From Streptomyces filamentosus (GTDB taxonomy: Bacteria; Actinomycetota; Actinomycetes; Streptomycetales; Streptomycetaceae): a stretch of DNA of 64,000 nt. Made by a program: the position numbers and the translations under genes. Location: assembly GCF_014654895.1 (NCBI RefSeq), contig NZ_BNBE01000001.1:4145919-4209918 (forward strand). Reading direction: 5' to 3'. The first letter of the stretch is position 1, and every line of letters starts with the position of its first letter. Shown piece by piece: positions 8,235 to 16,699 of this stretch. Below the pieces are notes generated by a model. It was not told the DNA's origin. It made no database searches and saw only the letters and a list, made by a program, of their open reading frames with translations.

Positions 8235-10661
8235 GTGAACGACGACGCCCTGCGCGAGGCAGCCGTCGAGGCCGCGCTCGCCCAGCTCGACCTGGACGCC
8301 AAGACCCGCCTGCTCGGCGGCCGGGACATGTGGTCCCTGCCCGCCCTGCCGGAGATCGGCCTCGCCCCGCTCGTGATGTCCGACGGCCCCATCGGCGTCC
8401 GCGGCGTCCGCTGGACCGCCGACGACCCGTCCGTCGCCCTCCCGTCCCCGACCGCCCTCGCCGCCACCTGGGACCCCGCCCTCGCCCGCCGGGCCGGCCG
8501 CCTCCTCGCTCAGGAGGCCCGCCGCAAGGGCGTCCACGTGCTGCTCGCCCCCACCGTCAACCTGCACCGCACCCCGCTCGGAGGCCGCCACTTCGAGGCG
8601 TACAGCGAGGACCCGTACCTCACCGGCGCCATCGGCACCGGCTACGTCCGGGGCGTCCAGGACGGCGGCGTCGGCACCACCGTCAAGCACTTCGTCGCCA
8701 ACGACGCCGAGACCGACCGCTTCACCGTCGACAACGCGGTCGCCCCCCGCCCGCTCCGCGAGCTCTACCTCGCCCCCTTCGAGGCGATCGTCACCAACGC
8801 CCACCCCTGGGGCATCATGACCGCGTACAACCAGGTCAACGGCGTGACGATGACCGAGCACCGCTACCTCGTCAACGAGGTCCTGCGCGGCGAGTGGGGC
8901 TTCGACGGCTTCAACGTCTCCGACTGGATGGCCGCCCGCTCCACCACCGGCGACATCGCCGGCGGCCTCGACGTCGCCATGCCCGGCCCCGACACCGTCT
9001 ACGGCGAGCACCTCGCCGCCGCCGTCCGGGCCGGCGAGGCCGACGAGTCCGCCGTCGACGCCGCCGTGCGCAACGTCCTCCGGCTCGCCGCCCGCGTCGG
9101 CGCCCTCGAAGGCGCCCCCGCCGCGGTCACCGAGCACCCCGCCCCGATCGACGGCGACGCCCTCGCCCGAGAGATCGCCCGCCGCGGCTTCGTCCTCGTC
9201 CGCAACGAGCACGGCGCCCTGCCGCTGAGGCCCGGCACCGTCGCCCTCTCCGGCGCCGCCGCCCGCGACGCCCGCGTCCTCGGCGGCGGCTCCGCCCAGG
9301 TCTTCCCCGAGCACGTCGTCTCCCCGCTCGACGGCCTCGCCGCCGCCCTGCCGGACGGGGCCCTGACCTATGCGATCGGCGCCGACCCCAGCGACGAACT
9401 CGCCCCCGCCGACCAGGGATTCACCCTCCGCGCGGTCTGCCGCGACGCCGCCGGCACCGTCCTCGGCGAGGGCACCCTGCCCAACGGCCAGGTCCAGTGG
9501 ATCGGCGACGACCTCCCGGCCGGCGTCACCCACGACGCCCTCGCCTCCATCGAGGTCACCGGCACCTTCACCCCCCGCGAGACCGGCGCCCACGCCTTCG
9601 GCACCCGCGGCCTCGGCGCCTTCGTCCTCACCGTCGACGGCACCGAACTCTTCGACGGCGTGCAGGAGATGGGCCCCGAGACCGACCCCTTCGAAGCCTT
9701 CTTCGGCTCCCCGGTCGAGCGCGGCACCCTCGACCTCACCGCGGGCGAGACCGTCGAGGTCTCCCTCCGGCACACCCTCGCCAAGGAGTTCGCCGCCCCG
9801 CTCCCCGCCGTCATGTTCTCCTTCGTCCACCTCGCGCCCCGCCGCGACCCCGACGAACTGATCACCGAAGCCGTCGAGGCCGCCCGCACCGCCGACACCG
9901 CCGTCGTGGTCGTCGCCACCACCGAACGCGTCGAGTCCGAGGGCTTCGACCGGCGGGACCTCGCCCTCCCCGGCCGCCAGGACGACCTGGTCCGCGCCGT
10001 CGCCGCCGTCAACCCGAACACCGTCGTCGTCGTCAACGCCGGCTCCCCGGTCGAACTGCCCTGGCGCGACGACGTCGCCGCGATCCTGCTGAGCTGGTTC
10101 CCCGGCCAGGAGGGCGGCGCCGCCCTCGCCGACGTCCTCACCGGCGCCGAGGAGCCCGGCGGCCGCCTCCCCACCACCTGGCCCGCCGCCCTCGCCGACG
10201 CCCCCGTCACCGAGGTCACCCCCACCGACGGCGTCCTCGACTACGCCGAGGGCCTCTTCGTCGGCTACCGCGCCTGGGACAAGGCCGGCGCCGTCCCCGC
10301 GTACCCCTTCGGCCACGGCCTCGGCTACACCACCTGGACCTACGAGTCCCTGGACGCCGGCCCCGAGGCCGTCACCGTCCGCCTCACCAACACCGGCGAC
10401 CGCCCCGGCCGCGAGACCGTGCAGATCTACCTCGCCCCGACCGACGACACCGTGGAGCGCCCCGCCCGCTGGCTCGCCGCCTTCGCCGGCGTCGAGGCCG
10501 CGCCCGGCGAGACCGTCGAGGCCGTCATCGCCCTCCCGCGCCGCGCCTTCGAGATCTGGGACGAGGCGCGGCACGCCTGGACCCCGGTCCCCGGCCGCTA
10601 CGAGGTCCACGCCGCCCACTCGCTGACCGACCCGCGCCTGACCGCCACCGTGGAGATCTAG
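8235..10661 (+). CDS. glycoside hydrolase family 3 beta-glucosidase with PA14 insertion
   Basis: The 808-residue protein has the GH3 N-terminal TIM-barrel domain (about 1-290) with the nucleophile motif NVSDWM (Asp230). A C-terminal alpha/beta sandwich is interrupted by a PA14-like carbohydrate-binding insertion (about 390-530), and a fibronectin III-like domain closes the chain (about 720-800). This is the layout of exo-acting beta-glucosidases. There is no signal peptide, so imported oligosaccharides or glycosides are the likely substrates. I chose GTG at 8235 because GGAGG stands 7 bp upstream; an ATG at 8199 would add 12 residues with no ribosome-binding site. The divergent TetR gene and the dyad at 8167-8190 suggest inducer-controlled expression. 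Confidence 0.93.
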   Translation: MNDDALREAAVEAALAQLDLDAKTRLLGGRDMWSLPALPEIGLAPLVMSDGPIGVRGVRWTADDPSVALPSPTALAATWDPALARRAGRLLAQEARRKGVHVLLAPTVNLHRTPLGGRHFEAYSEDPYLTGAIGTGYVRGVQDGGVGTTVKHFVANDAETDRFTVDNAVAPRPLRELYLAPFEAIVTNAHPWGIMTAYNQVNGVTMTEHRYLVNEVLRGEWGFDGFNVSDWMAARSTTGDIAGGLDVAMPGPDTVYGEHLAAAVRAGEADESAVDAAVRNVLRLAARVGALEGAPAAVTEHPAPIDGDALAREIARRGFVLVRNEHGALPLRPGTVALSGAAARDARVLGGGSAQVFPEHVVSPLDGLAAALPDGALTYAIGADPSDELAPADQGFTLRAVCRDAAGTVLGEGTLPNGQVQWIGDDLPAGVTHDALASIEVTGTFTPRETGAHAFGTRGLGAFVLTVDGTELFDGVQEMGPETDPFEAFFGSPVERGTLDLTAGETVEVSLRHTLAKEFAAPLPAVMFSFVHLAPRRDPDELITEAVEAARTADTAVVVVATTERVESEGFDRRDLALPGRQDDLVRAVAAVNPNTVVVVNAGSPVELPWRDDVAAILLSWFPGQEGGAALADVLTGAEEPGGRLPTTWPAALADAPVTEVTPTDGVLDYAEGLFVGYRAWDKAGAVPAYPFGHGLGYTTWTYESLDAGPEAVTVRLTNTGDRPGRETVQIYLAPTDDTVERPARWLAAFAGVEAAPGETVEAVIALPRRAFEIWDEARHAWTPVPGRYEVHAAHSLTDPRLTATVEI

Positions 10662-10686
10662 GACCTGTCCGGCGATCCCGCACACG

Positions 10687-10725
10687 GCCCCGGGGCGGCG
10701 GACCTGACGCCCGCCGCCCCGGGGC
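10687..10725. terminator. bidirectional 15-bp hairpin
   Basis: The arms at 10687-10701 and 10711-10725 are perfectly complementary with a 9-nt loop. The hairpin lies between the convergent GH3 and SGNH genes and reaches into the SGNH stop codon. Confidence 0.8.
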
Positions 10726-11618
10726 TACTCCGCCGTGATCCGCCGGTACGCCAGCTCCGCGAGGCGCGCCTGGCCCTCGCGGCTCGGATGGAACCAGTCC
10801 CAGGCGCTCAGCAGCGAGGCGTCGAAGCGGAAGCCGAAGACCGCGCCGCCGTCGTACCGGCAGAGCGCGTCCCGCGCGCACACCTCGCCGAGGACCCGGT
10901 TGTACGCCGCGACCCGCCCGGCCACGGAGGCGCGCCGCTCCTCGGCCGCCGCCCCCAGGTCCTCCGGGTCGGCCAGCATCGAACCGCAGACGCCCAGCTC
11001 CCACACCCGCCGGGCCGGCGGCTCCGCCCGCCCGGTGTCCCACAGCCGCCGCAGGTCCGGCACGCTCGCCACGTACACCCGCGCCTTCGGGGCGTCCTTC
11101 CGCAACCGGGCCAGCGCCGTCTCGAAGGAGCGGCGGAAGTCCGCCACCGGCGTCATCCCCGCCGGGGTCGGCCGGCAGGCGTCGTTGGCGCCGATCATCA
11201 CCGTGACCAGTCCGGGCCGCTCGGCCGCCGCCCGGGCCATCTGCGCCGGGAGGGCCGCCATCCGCGCCCCGCTCTGCGCGAGGTTCCAGCTGTTCCCCGC
11301 GAGCTTCCCGGGCCCGAGGAGCCGCAGCGCCAGGCTGTTCACCGCCGGGTCCGTCCCCGTCGCCCAGGACGCCTCCGGGCAGTCCGCGAGCAGCGCGCAG
11401 GCGTCGAAGGCGCGGGTGACGGAGTCGCCGACGGCGGCGACGGACGCGGGCGGGACGGCCCACGCCGAGGCGGGCGTGGGGGTGGCCGTGGGCTTCGGCC
11501 GCGCCGGGGCGGCCGCTTCGCCGCCGGGACCGGGCGAGCCGGCGCAGCCCGCGAGCGCGGCGGCCGTGAGCAGCGCTCCCACGACGGCGGTACGGATGCG
11601 GCGTCGGCCGTGCGGCAC
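10725..11618 (-). CDS. SGNH/GDSL-family lipoprotein hydrolase
   Basis: The 297-residue protein starts with a signal sequence ending in a lipobox (AALAGC, cysteine near residue 24), so it is probably a membrane-anchored lipoprotein. A Pro/Thr/Ala linker follows. The SGNH hydrolase fold shows block I AVGDSVTRA (nucleophile serine), block III MIGANDAC and the C-terminal WDWFHPSREGQ (catalytic Asp/His). Such enzymes are esterases or lipases acting on acylated substrates outside the cell. I chose GTG at 11618 because AAGGAGGGGG lies just upstream; an earlier in-frame ATG at 11714 would precede the signal sequence with 32 basic, unconserved residues. Confidence 0.88.
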   Translation of the reverse strand: MPHGRRRIRTAVVGALLTAAALAGCAGSPGPGGEAAAPARPKPTATPTPASAWAVPPASVAAVGDSVTRAFDACALLADCPEASWATGTDPAVNSLALRLLGPGKLAGNSWNLAQSGARMAALPAQMARAAAERPGLVTVMIGANDACRPTPAGMTPVADFRRSFETALARLRKDAPKARVYVASVPDLRRLWDTGRAEPPARRVWELGVCGSMLADPEDLGAAAEERRASVAGRVAAYNRVLGEVCARDALCRYDGGAVFGFRFDASLLSAWDWFHPSREGQARLAELAYRRITAE

Positions 11619-11881
11619 CGGCCCCCTCCTTCGTGCTGACGTCCTGGCGGGTGAAAGCTTCGTGTCCACCCGCCCCCGGACCGACCGTACGTCACCCCGA
11701 GGACGGCGCGGCACGGTAGCTTTTCCCCCGTCGAACCAGCGGCGCGCCCGCGCCGGCCGGCTCCGGTAAATTACATCACGTCACATGCTGTCCCTTTTTA
11801 GAAGGTTTGCGGAGTTATTCGCCTGATGCTGTTTGCCGAGGCCGCTGGGAAGGCGAACCTCGTCCCACACTGGAGGTCCCG

Positions 11882-12376
11882 GTGACGACACGTGGAGTCC
11901 TGTACGTACACTCCGCACCGCGCGCGCTCTGCCCGCACGTCGAATGGGCGGTGGCGGGCGTCCTCGGTGCGAGGGTCCAGCTCGACTGGATCCGCCAGCC
12001 CGCGGCCCCCGGCACCTGGAGAGCCGAGTTCTCCTGGCAGGGCGAGACCGGCACCGCCTCCAGACTCGCCTCCGCCCTGCGCGGCTGGCAGATGCTCCGC
12101 TTCGAGGTGACGGCCGAGCCCTGCCCCACCGCCGAGGGCGAGCGCTACAGCGCCACCCCCGACCTGGGCATCTTCCACGCCGTCACCGGCATGCACGGCG
12201 ACATCCTCGTCCCCGAGGACCGGCTCCGCGCCGCCCTCGCGCGGGCCGCGCAGGGCGAGACGGTCCTGGAGGCCGAGGTCGCCAAACTCCTCGGCAAGCC
12301 CTGGGACGACGAACTGGAACCCTTCCGGTACGCCGGCGAGGGCGCCCCGGTCCGCTGGCTTCACCAGGTCGTCTGA
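11882..12376 (+). CDS. DUF3145 protein
   Basis: The 164-residue protein matches the actinobacterial DUF3145 family along its full length, beginning with TTRGVLYVHSAPRALCPHVEWA. Members are conserved in streptomycetes near the fatty-acid synthase cluster, as here, but have no assigned function. It has no signal peptide or membrane segment, so it is cytoplasmic. I chose GTG at 11882 because GGAGG is at 11872-11876; an upstream in-frame ATG at 11807 lacks a ribosome-binding site. The 263 bp upstream is noticeably AT-richer (TAAATTACATC, then a CTTTTTAG stretch) and probably holds its promoter. Confidence 0.88.
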   Translation: MTTRGVLYVHSAPRALCPHVEWAVAGVLGARVQLDWIRQPAAPGTWRAEFSWQGETGTASRLASALRGWQMLRFEVTAEPCPTAEGERYSATPDLGIFHAVTGMHGDILVPEDRLRAALARAAQGETVLEAEVAKLLGKPWDDELEPFRYAGEGAPVRWLHQVV

Positions 12377-12444
12377 GCGCGTTCACCCGGGGGCTGTAGC
12401 TTCCCGCCCCGAGGCGCGCAGGGCGCGCGCGGGGCGGGGGACGG

Positions 12445-12909
12445 ATGTTGAAGGGTCTGCGGAGGACGGGCGCGGCGGTCACCGTCCTGCTGGGAGCGGG
12501 GGTCCTGAGCGCCTCCATGGCGCTCCTGTCGGGCCTCGCCTACCAGGTGGTGGCCGGCGACCCCACCGCCCATCTGGTGGCCTGGTCCCTGGGCGCGCTG
12601 CTCACGGGTCTGGTGGTCTTCGGCGTCGCGGGCGTCCTCTGGGACGACGAAGTGGAGCCGGGGAAGCCCGCGCAGCCGCCCGCCCCGGCGTCCGGCTCCG
12701 CGCCCGGAGCCGCCGCGGAGGGCTCCGCCGGTACGCCTGACACCGCCGCCGCCCCTGCCGCCGCCGCTGCCGCGACGGGGGAGAGCGACTGGTACGGGAT
12801 CCTCGTCTTCGTCCTCGTGCTGCTCGGCCTGCTCGTCGGGGGGCCCTTCGGGATCGCCGGGTACGAGTCCCTGACCGACCGGCCCGCCCCGGTCTCCGTC
12901 CCCCGCTGA
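12445..12909 (+). CDS. small membrane protein of unknown function
   Basis: The 154-residue protein has three predicted membrane segments (about 10-35, 44-66 and 117-140). A low-complexity Ala/Pro/Gly linker (about 72-112) separates the second and third. I do not recognise a family. It follows the DUF3145 gene by 68 bp on the same strand and ends at the strong hairpin shared with fabF. Coding composition is normal for the replicon. Confidence 0.72.
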   Translation: MLKGLRRTGAAVTVLLGAGVLSASMALLSGLAYQVVAGDPTAHLVAWSLGALLTGLVVFGVAGVLWDDEVEPGKPAQPPAPASGSAPGAAAEGSAGTPDTAAAPAAAAAATGESDWYGILVFVLVLLGLLVGGPFGIAGYESLTDRPAPVSVPR

Positions 12910-12913
12910 AACG

Positions 12914-12953
12914 CCGTCGGCCCGCCCCTCCGGGTGGAGGGGCGGGCCGACGG
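12914..12953. terminator. bidirectional 18-bp hairpin at the end of the fab operon
   Basis: The arms at 12914-12931 and 12936-12953 pair perfectly over 18 bp with a GGGT tetraloop. It serves the convergent ends of the small membrane protein gene and fabF. Confidence 0.88.
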
Positions 12954-12964
12954 GAGGCCGGGAC

Positions 12965-14227
12965 TCAGACGCTCCGGAAGGCGAGGACCACGTTGTGGCC
13001 GCCGAAGCCGAAGGAGTTGTTGACCGCGGCGATCGTGCCCTCGGGGAGGGCGCGGGGCTCGTCGCGGACGATGTCGGCCTCGACCTCGGGGTCCAGGTCG
13101 TCGACGTTGATGGTCGGCGGGGCCAGGCGGTGGTGGAGCGCCAGGACCGTCGCGACGGTCTCGATGCCGCCCGCGCCGCCGAGGAGGTGGCCCGTCATCG
13201 ACTTGGTCGCGGAGACCGCCACGTGGTCGAGGTCGTCGCCGAAGACCTGCCGCAGCGCCTTGATCTCGGCGACGTCGCCCTGCGGCGTCGACGTGGCGTG
13301 CGCGTTGAGGTGGACGACCTCCGACGGCTTCAGGTCGGTGGTCTCCAGGAGGTGCCGGAGCGCGGAGGCGATGCCCCGGCCGGACGGCTCGGGCTGCGCG
13401 ATGTGGTGGCTGTCGGCCGACAGGCCCTGGCCGAGCGCCTCGCAGTAGATCTTCGCGCCGCGGGCCTTGGCGTGCTCCTCGGACTCCAGGATCACGACGC
13501 CGGCGCCCTCGCCGAGCACGAAGCCGTCGCGCGCGGTGTCGTAGGGGCGCGAGGCCTTCGCGGGCTCGTCGTTGTTCTTGGACATCGCCATCATGTTGGC
13601 GAAGGCGGCGATCGGCAGCGGGTGGATCGCGGCCTCGGTGCCGCCGGCGACGACCACGTCGGCACGGCCGCTGCGGATCATCTCGATGGCGTAGCCGATC
13701 GCCTCGGCGCCCGACGCGCAGGCGGAGACCGGGGTGTGGACGCCGGCGCGGGCGTTCACCTCCAGGCCCACGTTGGCGGAGGGGCCGTTGGGCATGAGCA
13801 TGGGCACGGTGTGCGGGGAGACGCGGCGGACGCCCTTCTCCTTCAGCACGTCGTACTGGTCGAGCAGCGTGGTGACACCGCCGATGCCGGAGGCGATGAC
13901 GGAACCGAGCCGCTCGGGCGCGATCCGCTCGTCCTCGCCGGCCGGGCCGGTGTAGCCCGCGTCGGCCCACGCCTCGCGGGCCGCGATCAGCGCGAACTGC
14001 GCCGAGCGGTCCAGCTTGCGGGCCAGCGGGCGGGGGAGCACGTCGCCCGGGTCGACCGCCGCGGTCGCGGCGATCTGGACGGGCAGTTCGGCGAAGCGCT
14101 CGCCCTCCAGGGGCTTGACGCCGGAGCGTCCCGCAAGAAGACCTTCCCAGGTCGTTGCGGAGTCGCCACCCAGCGGTGTGGTTGCGCCGATACCGGTGAC
14201 GACCACGGTGCGATTGGTCGAGCTCAC
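12965..14227 (-). CDS. fabF: beta-ketoacyl-ACP synthase II (FabF)
   Basis: The 420-residue condensing enzyme elongates acyl-ACP with malonyl-ACP in type II fatty-acid synthesis. The Cys-His-His triad is visible: Cys170 in VSACASGAEA, His in HLNAHATSTPQGD and His in SMTGHLLGGAGG. The C-terminal NNSFGFGGHN is also diagnostic. I chose GTG at 14227 (MSSTNRTVVVTG) because it gives the normal N terminus; the longer reading adds 33 unconserved residues. It is last in the operon fabD-fabH-acpP-fabF and ends at a strong terminator. Confidence 0.96.
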   Translation of the reverse strand: MSSTNRTVVVTGIGATTPLGGDSATTWEGLLAGRSGVKPLEGERFAELPVQIAATAAVDPGDVLPRPLARKLDRSAQFALIAAREAWADAGYTGPAGEDERIAPERLGSVIASGIGGVTTLLDQYDVLKEKGVRRVSPHTVPMLMPNGPSANVGLEVNARAGVHTPVSACASGAEAIGYAIEMIRSGRADVVVAGGTEAAIHPLPIAAFANMMAMSKNNDEPAKASRPYDTARDGFVLGEGAGVVILESEEHAKARGAKIYCEALGQGLSADSHHIAQPEPSGRGIASALRHLLETTDLKPSEVVHLNAHATSTPQGDVAEIKALRQVFGDDLDHVAVSATKSMTGHLLGGAGGIETVATVLALHHRLAPPTINVDDLDPEVEADIVRDEPRALPEGTIAAVNNSFGFGGHNVVLAFRSV

Positions 14228-14336
14228 AGGAATTCGTTCTCCATGTGTGTGATGGTCGAAAGACGGCGCCACCGCCGGGTGGCGGACCGAATCAGCGGGG
14301 ACCGGGCCCGGTGGGGCCTGGTCCACCAGGGCCGAA

Positions 14337-14585
14337 TCAGGCCTGGTGCTTGAGGATGTAGTCGACGGCGTCGCCCACGGTCTTGAGGTTCTTGACGTCC
14401 TCGTCGGGGATCTTGACGTCGAAGCGCTCCTCGGCGGCGACGACGACCTCGACCATGGACAGGGAGTCGACGTCCAGGTCGTCGGTGAAGGACTTGTCCA
14501 GCTGGACGTCCTCGACCGGGATGCCGGCGATCTCGTTCACGATCTCGGCGAGACCTTCGACGAGCTGCTCCTGGGTGAAGGCCAT
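14337..14585 (-). CDS. acpP: acyl carrier protein of fatty-acid synthesis
   Basis: The 82-residue acidic protein carries the phosphopantetheine attachment serine (Ser41) in the DSL motif of DDLDVDSLSMVEVV. It shuttles the growing chain between FabH, FabF and the other cycle enzymes. An AAGGAGCGCC ribosome-binding site precedes the ATG. It lies between fabH and fabF, 109 bp from the latter, in the conserved order of Streptomyces primary-metabolism clusters, which argues for the fatty-acid rather than a polyketide ACP. Confidence 0.96.
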   Translation of the reverse strand: MAFTQEQLVEGLAEIVNEIAGIPVEDVQLDKSFTDDLDVDSLSMVEVVVAAEERFDVKIPDEDVKNLKTVGDAVDYILKHQA

Positions 14586-14642
14586 GGTGGCGCTCCTTCT
14601 GTGGTTGCTTCGGTGGGTTGGCTTCCGGGAGGTCCCGGTCGC

Positions 14643-15674
14643 CTAGGGGAGAGTAACGACCGTCGCGGCGAACACGAGACCCGCCCCGAAGCCGATGACG
14701 AGCGCGGTGTCGCCGCTCTTCGCCTGTCCGGTCGCCAGGAGCCGCTCCATCGCGAGCGGGATCGAGGCGGCCGAGGTGTTGCCGGTCGTCTCCACGTCAC
14801 GGGCGACCGTGACGTGCTCCGGCAGCTTCAGGGTCTTCACCATCGAGTCGATGATCCGCATGTTGGCCTGGTGCGGGATGAAGACGTCCAGGTCGTCCGC
14901 CGTGATGCCGGCGGCGTCGAGCGCCTGCTGGGCGACCTTCGCCATCTCGAAGACGGCCCAGCGGAAGACCGCCTGGCCCTCCTGCGTGATGGCGGGGAAC
15001 TTGATCTCGCCGGCCTCGTTGAGCGGCAGGTTCGACACGTCGCCCGCGTGGAACTCGTTCCACGGCACGGTCTGCTTGATCGTCTCCGACTTGTCGCCCT
15101 CGGAACCCCAGACGGTGGGGCCGATGTGCGGCACGTCGGAGGGGCCGACCACGACCGCGCCGGCGCCGTCGCCGAACAGGAAGGCCGTCGCGCGGTCCTC
15201 CAGGTCCGTCAGGTCGCTCAGGCGCTCGACGCCGATCACGAGGACGTACTCCGCGGAGCCCTCGACGATCATGCCCTTGGCGAGGGTCAGGCCGTAGCCG
15301 AAACCGGCGCAGCCCGCGGAGATGTCGAACGCGGCCGGCTTCCCGGCGCCGATCTTGTCGGCGATCTCGGTGGCGACGGCCGGGGTCTGCTTGAAGTGCG
15401 AGACCGTCGAGACGACGACCGCACCGATCTGCTCGGGGGCGATGCCGGCCTCGGCGATCGCCTTGCCGGACGCCTCCACCGACATCGCGGTGACGGTCTC
15501 CTCGGGGGAGGCCCAGTGGCGGGTGGCGATGCCCGAGCGCGAGCGGATCCACTCGTCGGACGAGTCGATCTTCTCGAGGATCACCTCGTTCGGCACGACC
15601 CGGGCGGGGCGGTAGCCGCCGACGCCCATGATCCGCGCGTACGGGGCGCCCTTGCTGGGCTTGATCTTCGACAT
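14643..15674 (-). CDS. fabH: beta-ketoacyl-ACP synthase III (FabH)
   Basis: The 343-residue enzyme condenses an acyl-CoA primer with malonyl-ACP to start fatty-acid synthesis. The triad is present: Cys122 in DISAGCAGFGYG, His in FIPHQANMRI and Asn in TTGNTSAAS. In streptomycetes this enzyme accepts branched primers. Two starts are possible, GTG 15686 and ATG 15674; I chose the ATG because the GAGGA site abuts the GTG too closely and MSKIKPSKGAPYARI is the usual N terminus. It follows fabD by 18 bp. Confidence 0.95.
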   Translation of the reverse strand: MSKIKPSKGAPYARIMGVGGYRPARVVPNEVILEKIDSSDEWIRSRSGIATRHWASPEETVTAMSVEASGKAIAEAGIAPEQIGAVVVSTVSHFKQTPAVATEIADKIGAGKPAAFDISAGCAGFGYGLTLAKGMIVEGSAEYVLVIGVERLSDLTDLEDRATAFLFGDGAGAVVVGPSDVPHIGPTVWGSEGDKSETIKQTVPWNEFHAGDVSNLPLNEAGEIKFPAITQEGQAVFRWAVFEMAKVAQQALDAAGITADDLDVFIPHQANMRIIDSMVKTLKLPEHVTVARDVETTGNTSAASIPLAMERLLATGQAKSGDTALVIGFGAGLVFAATVVTLP

Positions 15675-15692
15675 GCTTCTCGACACTCCTCG

Positions 15693-16610
15693 TCAGACGG
15701 CCGTGTGCTCGGCGACGAGCGTACGGGCCGCGTCCAGGTCGTCGGGAGTCTTGAGGGCCACGGTGGCCACGCCCGGCAGGGCGCGCTTGGCGATGCCCGT
15801 GAGGGTTCCGCCCGGGCACACCTCGATCAGCGCGGTCGCGCCGAGGGCCTGGAAGGTCTCCATGCACAGGTCCCAGCGGACCGGGCTGGCGACCTGGCCG
15901 ACCAGGCGCGTGAGGACCTCCGCGCCGGTGTCGACGGAACGGCCGTCCTTGTTGGAGACGTACGTCACGGTCGGGTCGGACGGGGACAGCTCCCGCGCGG
16001 CCTGGTCCAGGGTGGCGACGGCCGGGGCCATGTGGTGCGTGTGGAAGGCGCCGGCGACCTTGAGCGCGACGACCCGGCGGACGCCCTCGGGCTTGTCGGC
16101 GTCCAGGGCGGCCAGCTGCTCCAGCGTGCCGGCGGCCACGATCTGGCCCGCGCCGTTCACGTTGGCCGGGGTCAGGCCCAGCTTCTCCAGGTGCGGGACG
16201 GTCACCTCGGGGTCGCCGCCGAGCAGCGCCGACATGCCGGTGGGGGCGATCGCGGCGGCCTCGGCCATCGCCAGGCCGCGGGTGCGGACCAGCTTCAGGG
16301 CGGCGGTGTCGTCGAGGACGCCCGCGAACGCGGCCGCGGTGAACTCGCCGACGCTGTGCCCGGCGACCGCGCCGGGGTTCACGTCGCCGAGGGCGGCGGC
16401 GGAGAGGAGGCCGGCCGCGACGAGCAGCGGCTGGGCCACGGCGGTGTCGCGGATGTCGTCCGCGTCCGCCTTCGTGCCGTAGTGGACGAGGTCGAGCCCG
16501 ATGGCGTCGGACCAGGCCGCGAGGCGGTCGGCGGCGCCGGGGAGGTCGAGCCAGGGAGTCAGGAAGCCAGGCGTCTGGGCGCCTTGGCCGGGAGCGACGA
16601 GTACGAGCAC
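15693..16610 (-). CDS. fabD: malonyl-CoA:ACP transacylase (FabD)
   Basis: The 305-residue acyltransferase loads malonyl units onto the ACP. It has the GQGAQTPGF N-terminal motif, the active-site serine in AGHSVGEF (Ser86) and the later FHTHHMAPA histidine. A run of G/A with AAGAGAGAG lies upstream. Two adjacent GTG codons (16616, 16610) could start it; 16610 gives the usual MLVLVAPGQGAQ. It heads the fab operon, 89 bp downstream of fasR, and a dyad (16679-16695) sits in that gap. Confidence 0.95.
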   Translation of the reverse strand: MLVLVAPGQGAQTPGFLTPWLDLPGAADRLAAWSDAIGLDLVHYGTKADADDIRDTAVAQPLLVAAGLLSAAALGDVNPGAVAGHSVGEFTAAAFAGVLDDTAALKLVRTRGLAMAEAAAIAPTGMSALLGGDPEVTVPHLEKLGLTPANVNGAGQIVAAGTLEQLAALDADKPEGVRRVVALKVAGAFHTHHMAPAVATLDQAARELSPSDPTVTYVSNKDGRSVDTGAEVLTRLVGQVASPVRWDLCMETFQALGATALIEVCPGGTLTGIAKRALPGVATVALKTPDDLDAARTLVAEHTAV

Positions 16611-16678
16611 CCTCACACTCTCTCTTGGGGACGGTGTCCGGCGCCCGTGGGGACTAGGACGAAGAACCGTCGGGGGAA

Positions 16679-16695
16679 TTGTCGGTGTTCGACAA
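16679..16695. promoter_or_regulatory. candidate FasR operator at the fabD promoter
   Basis: TTGTCG (16679-16684) and CGACAA (16690-16695) form a perfect dyad with a 5-bp centre in the 89-bp gap between fasR and fabD, just after the fasR stop. FasR is known to activate the fab operon from the fabD promoter region in Streptomyces; linking this exact dyad to FasR is my inference. Confidence 0.55.
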
Positions 16696-16699
16696 AAGT

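Noticed and set aside
8178..10685. 835-residue open frame antisense to the GH3 gene
   Set aside because: It is a composition shadow: Gly/Ala/Asp/Val-rich with no domain, and it covers a clear GH3 enzyme with intact catalytic residues on the other strand.
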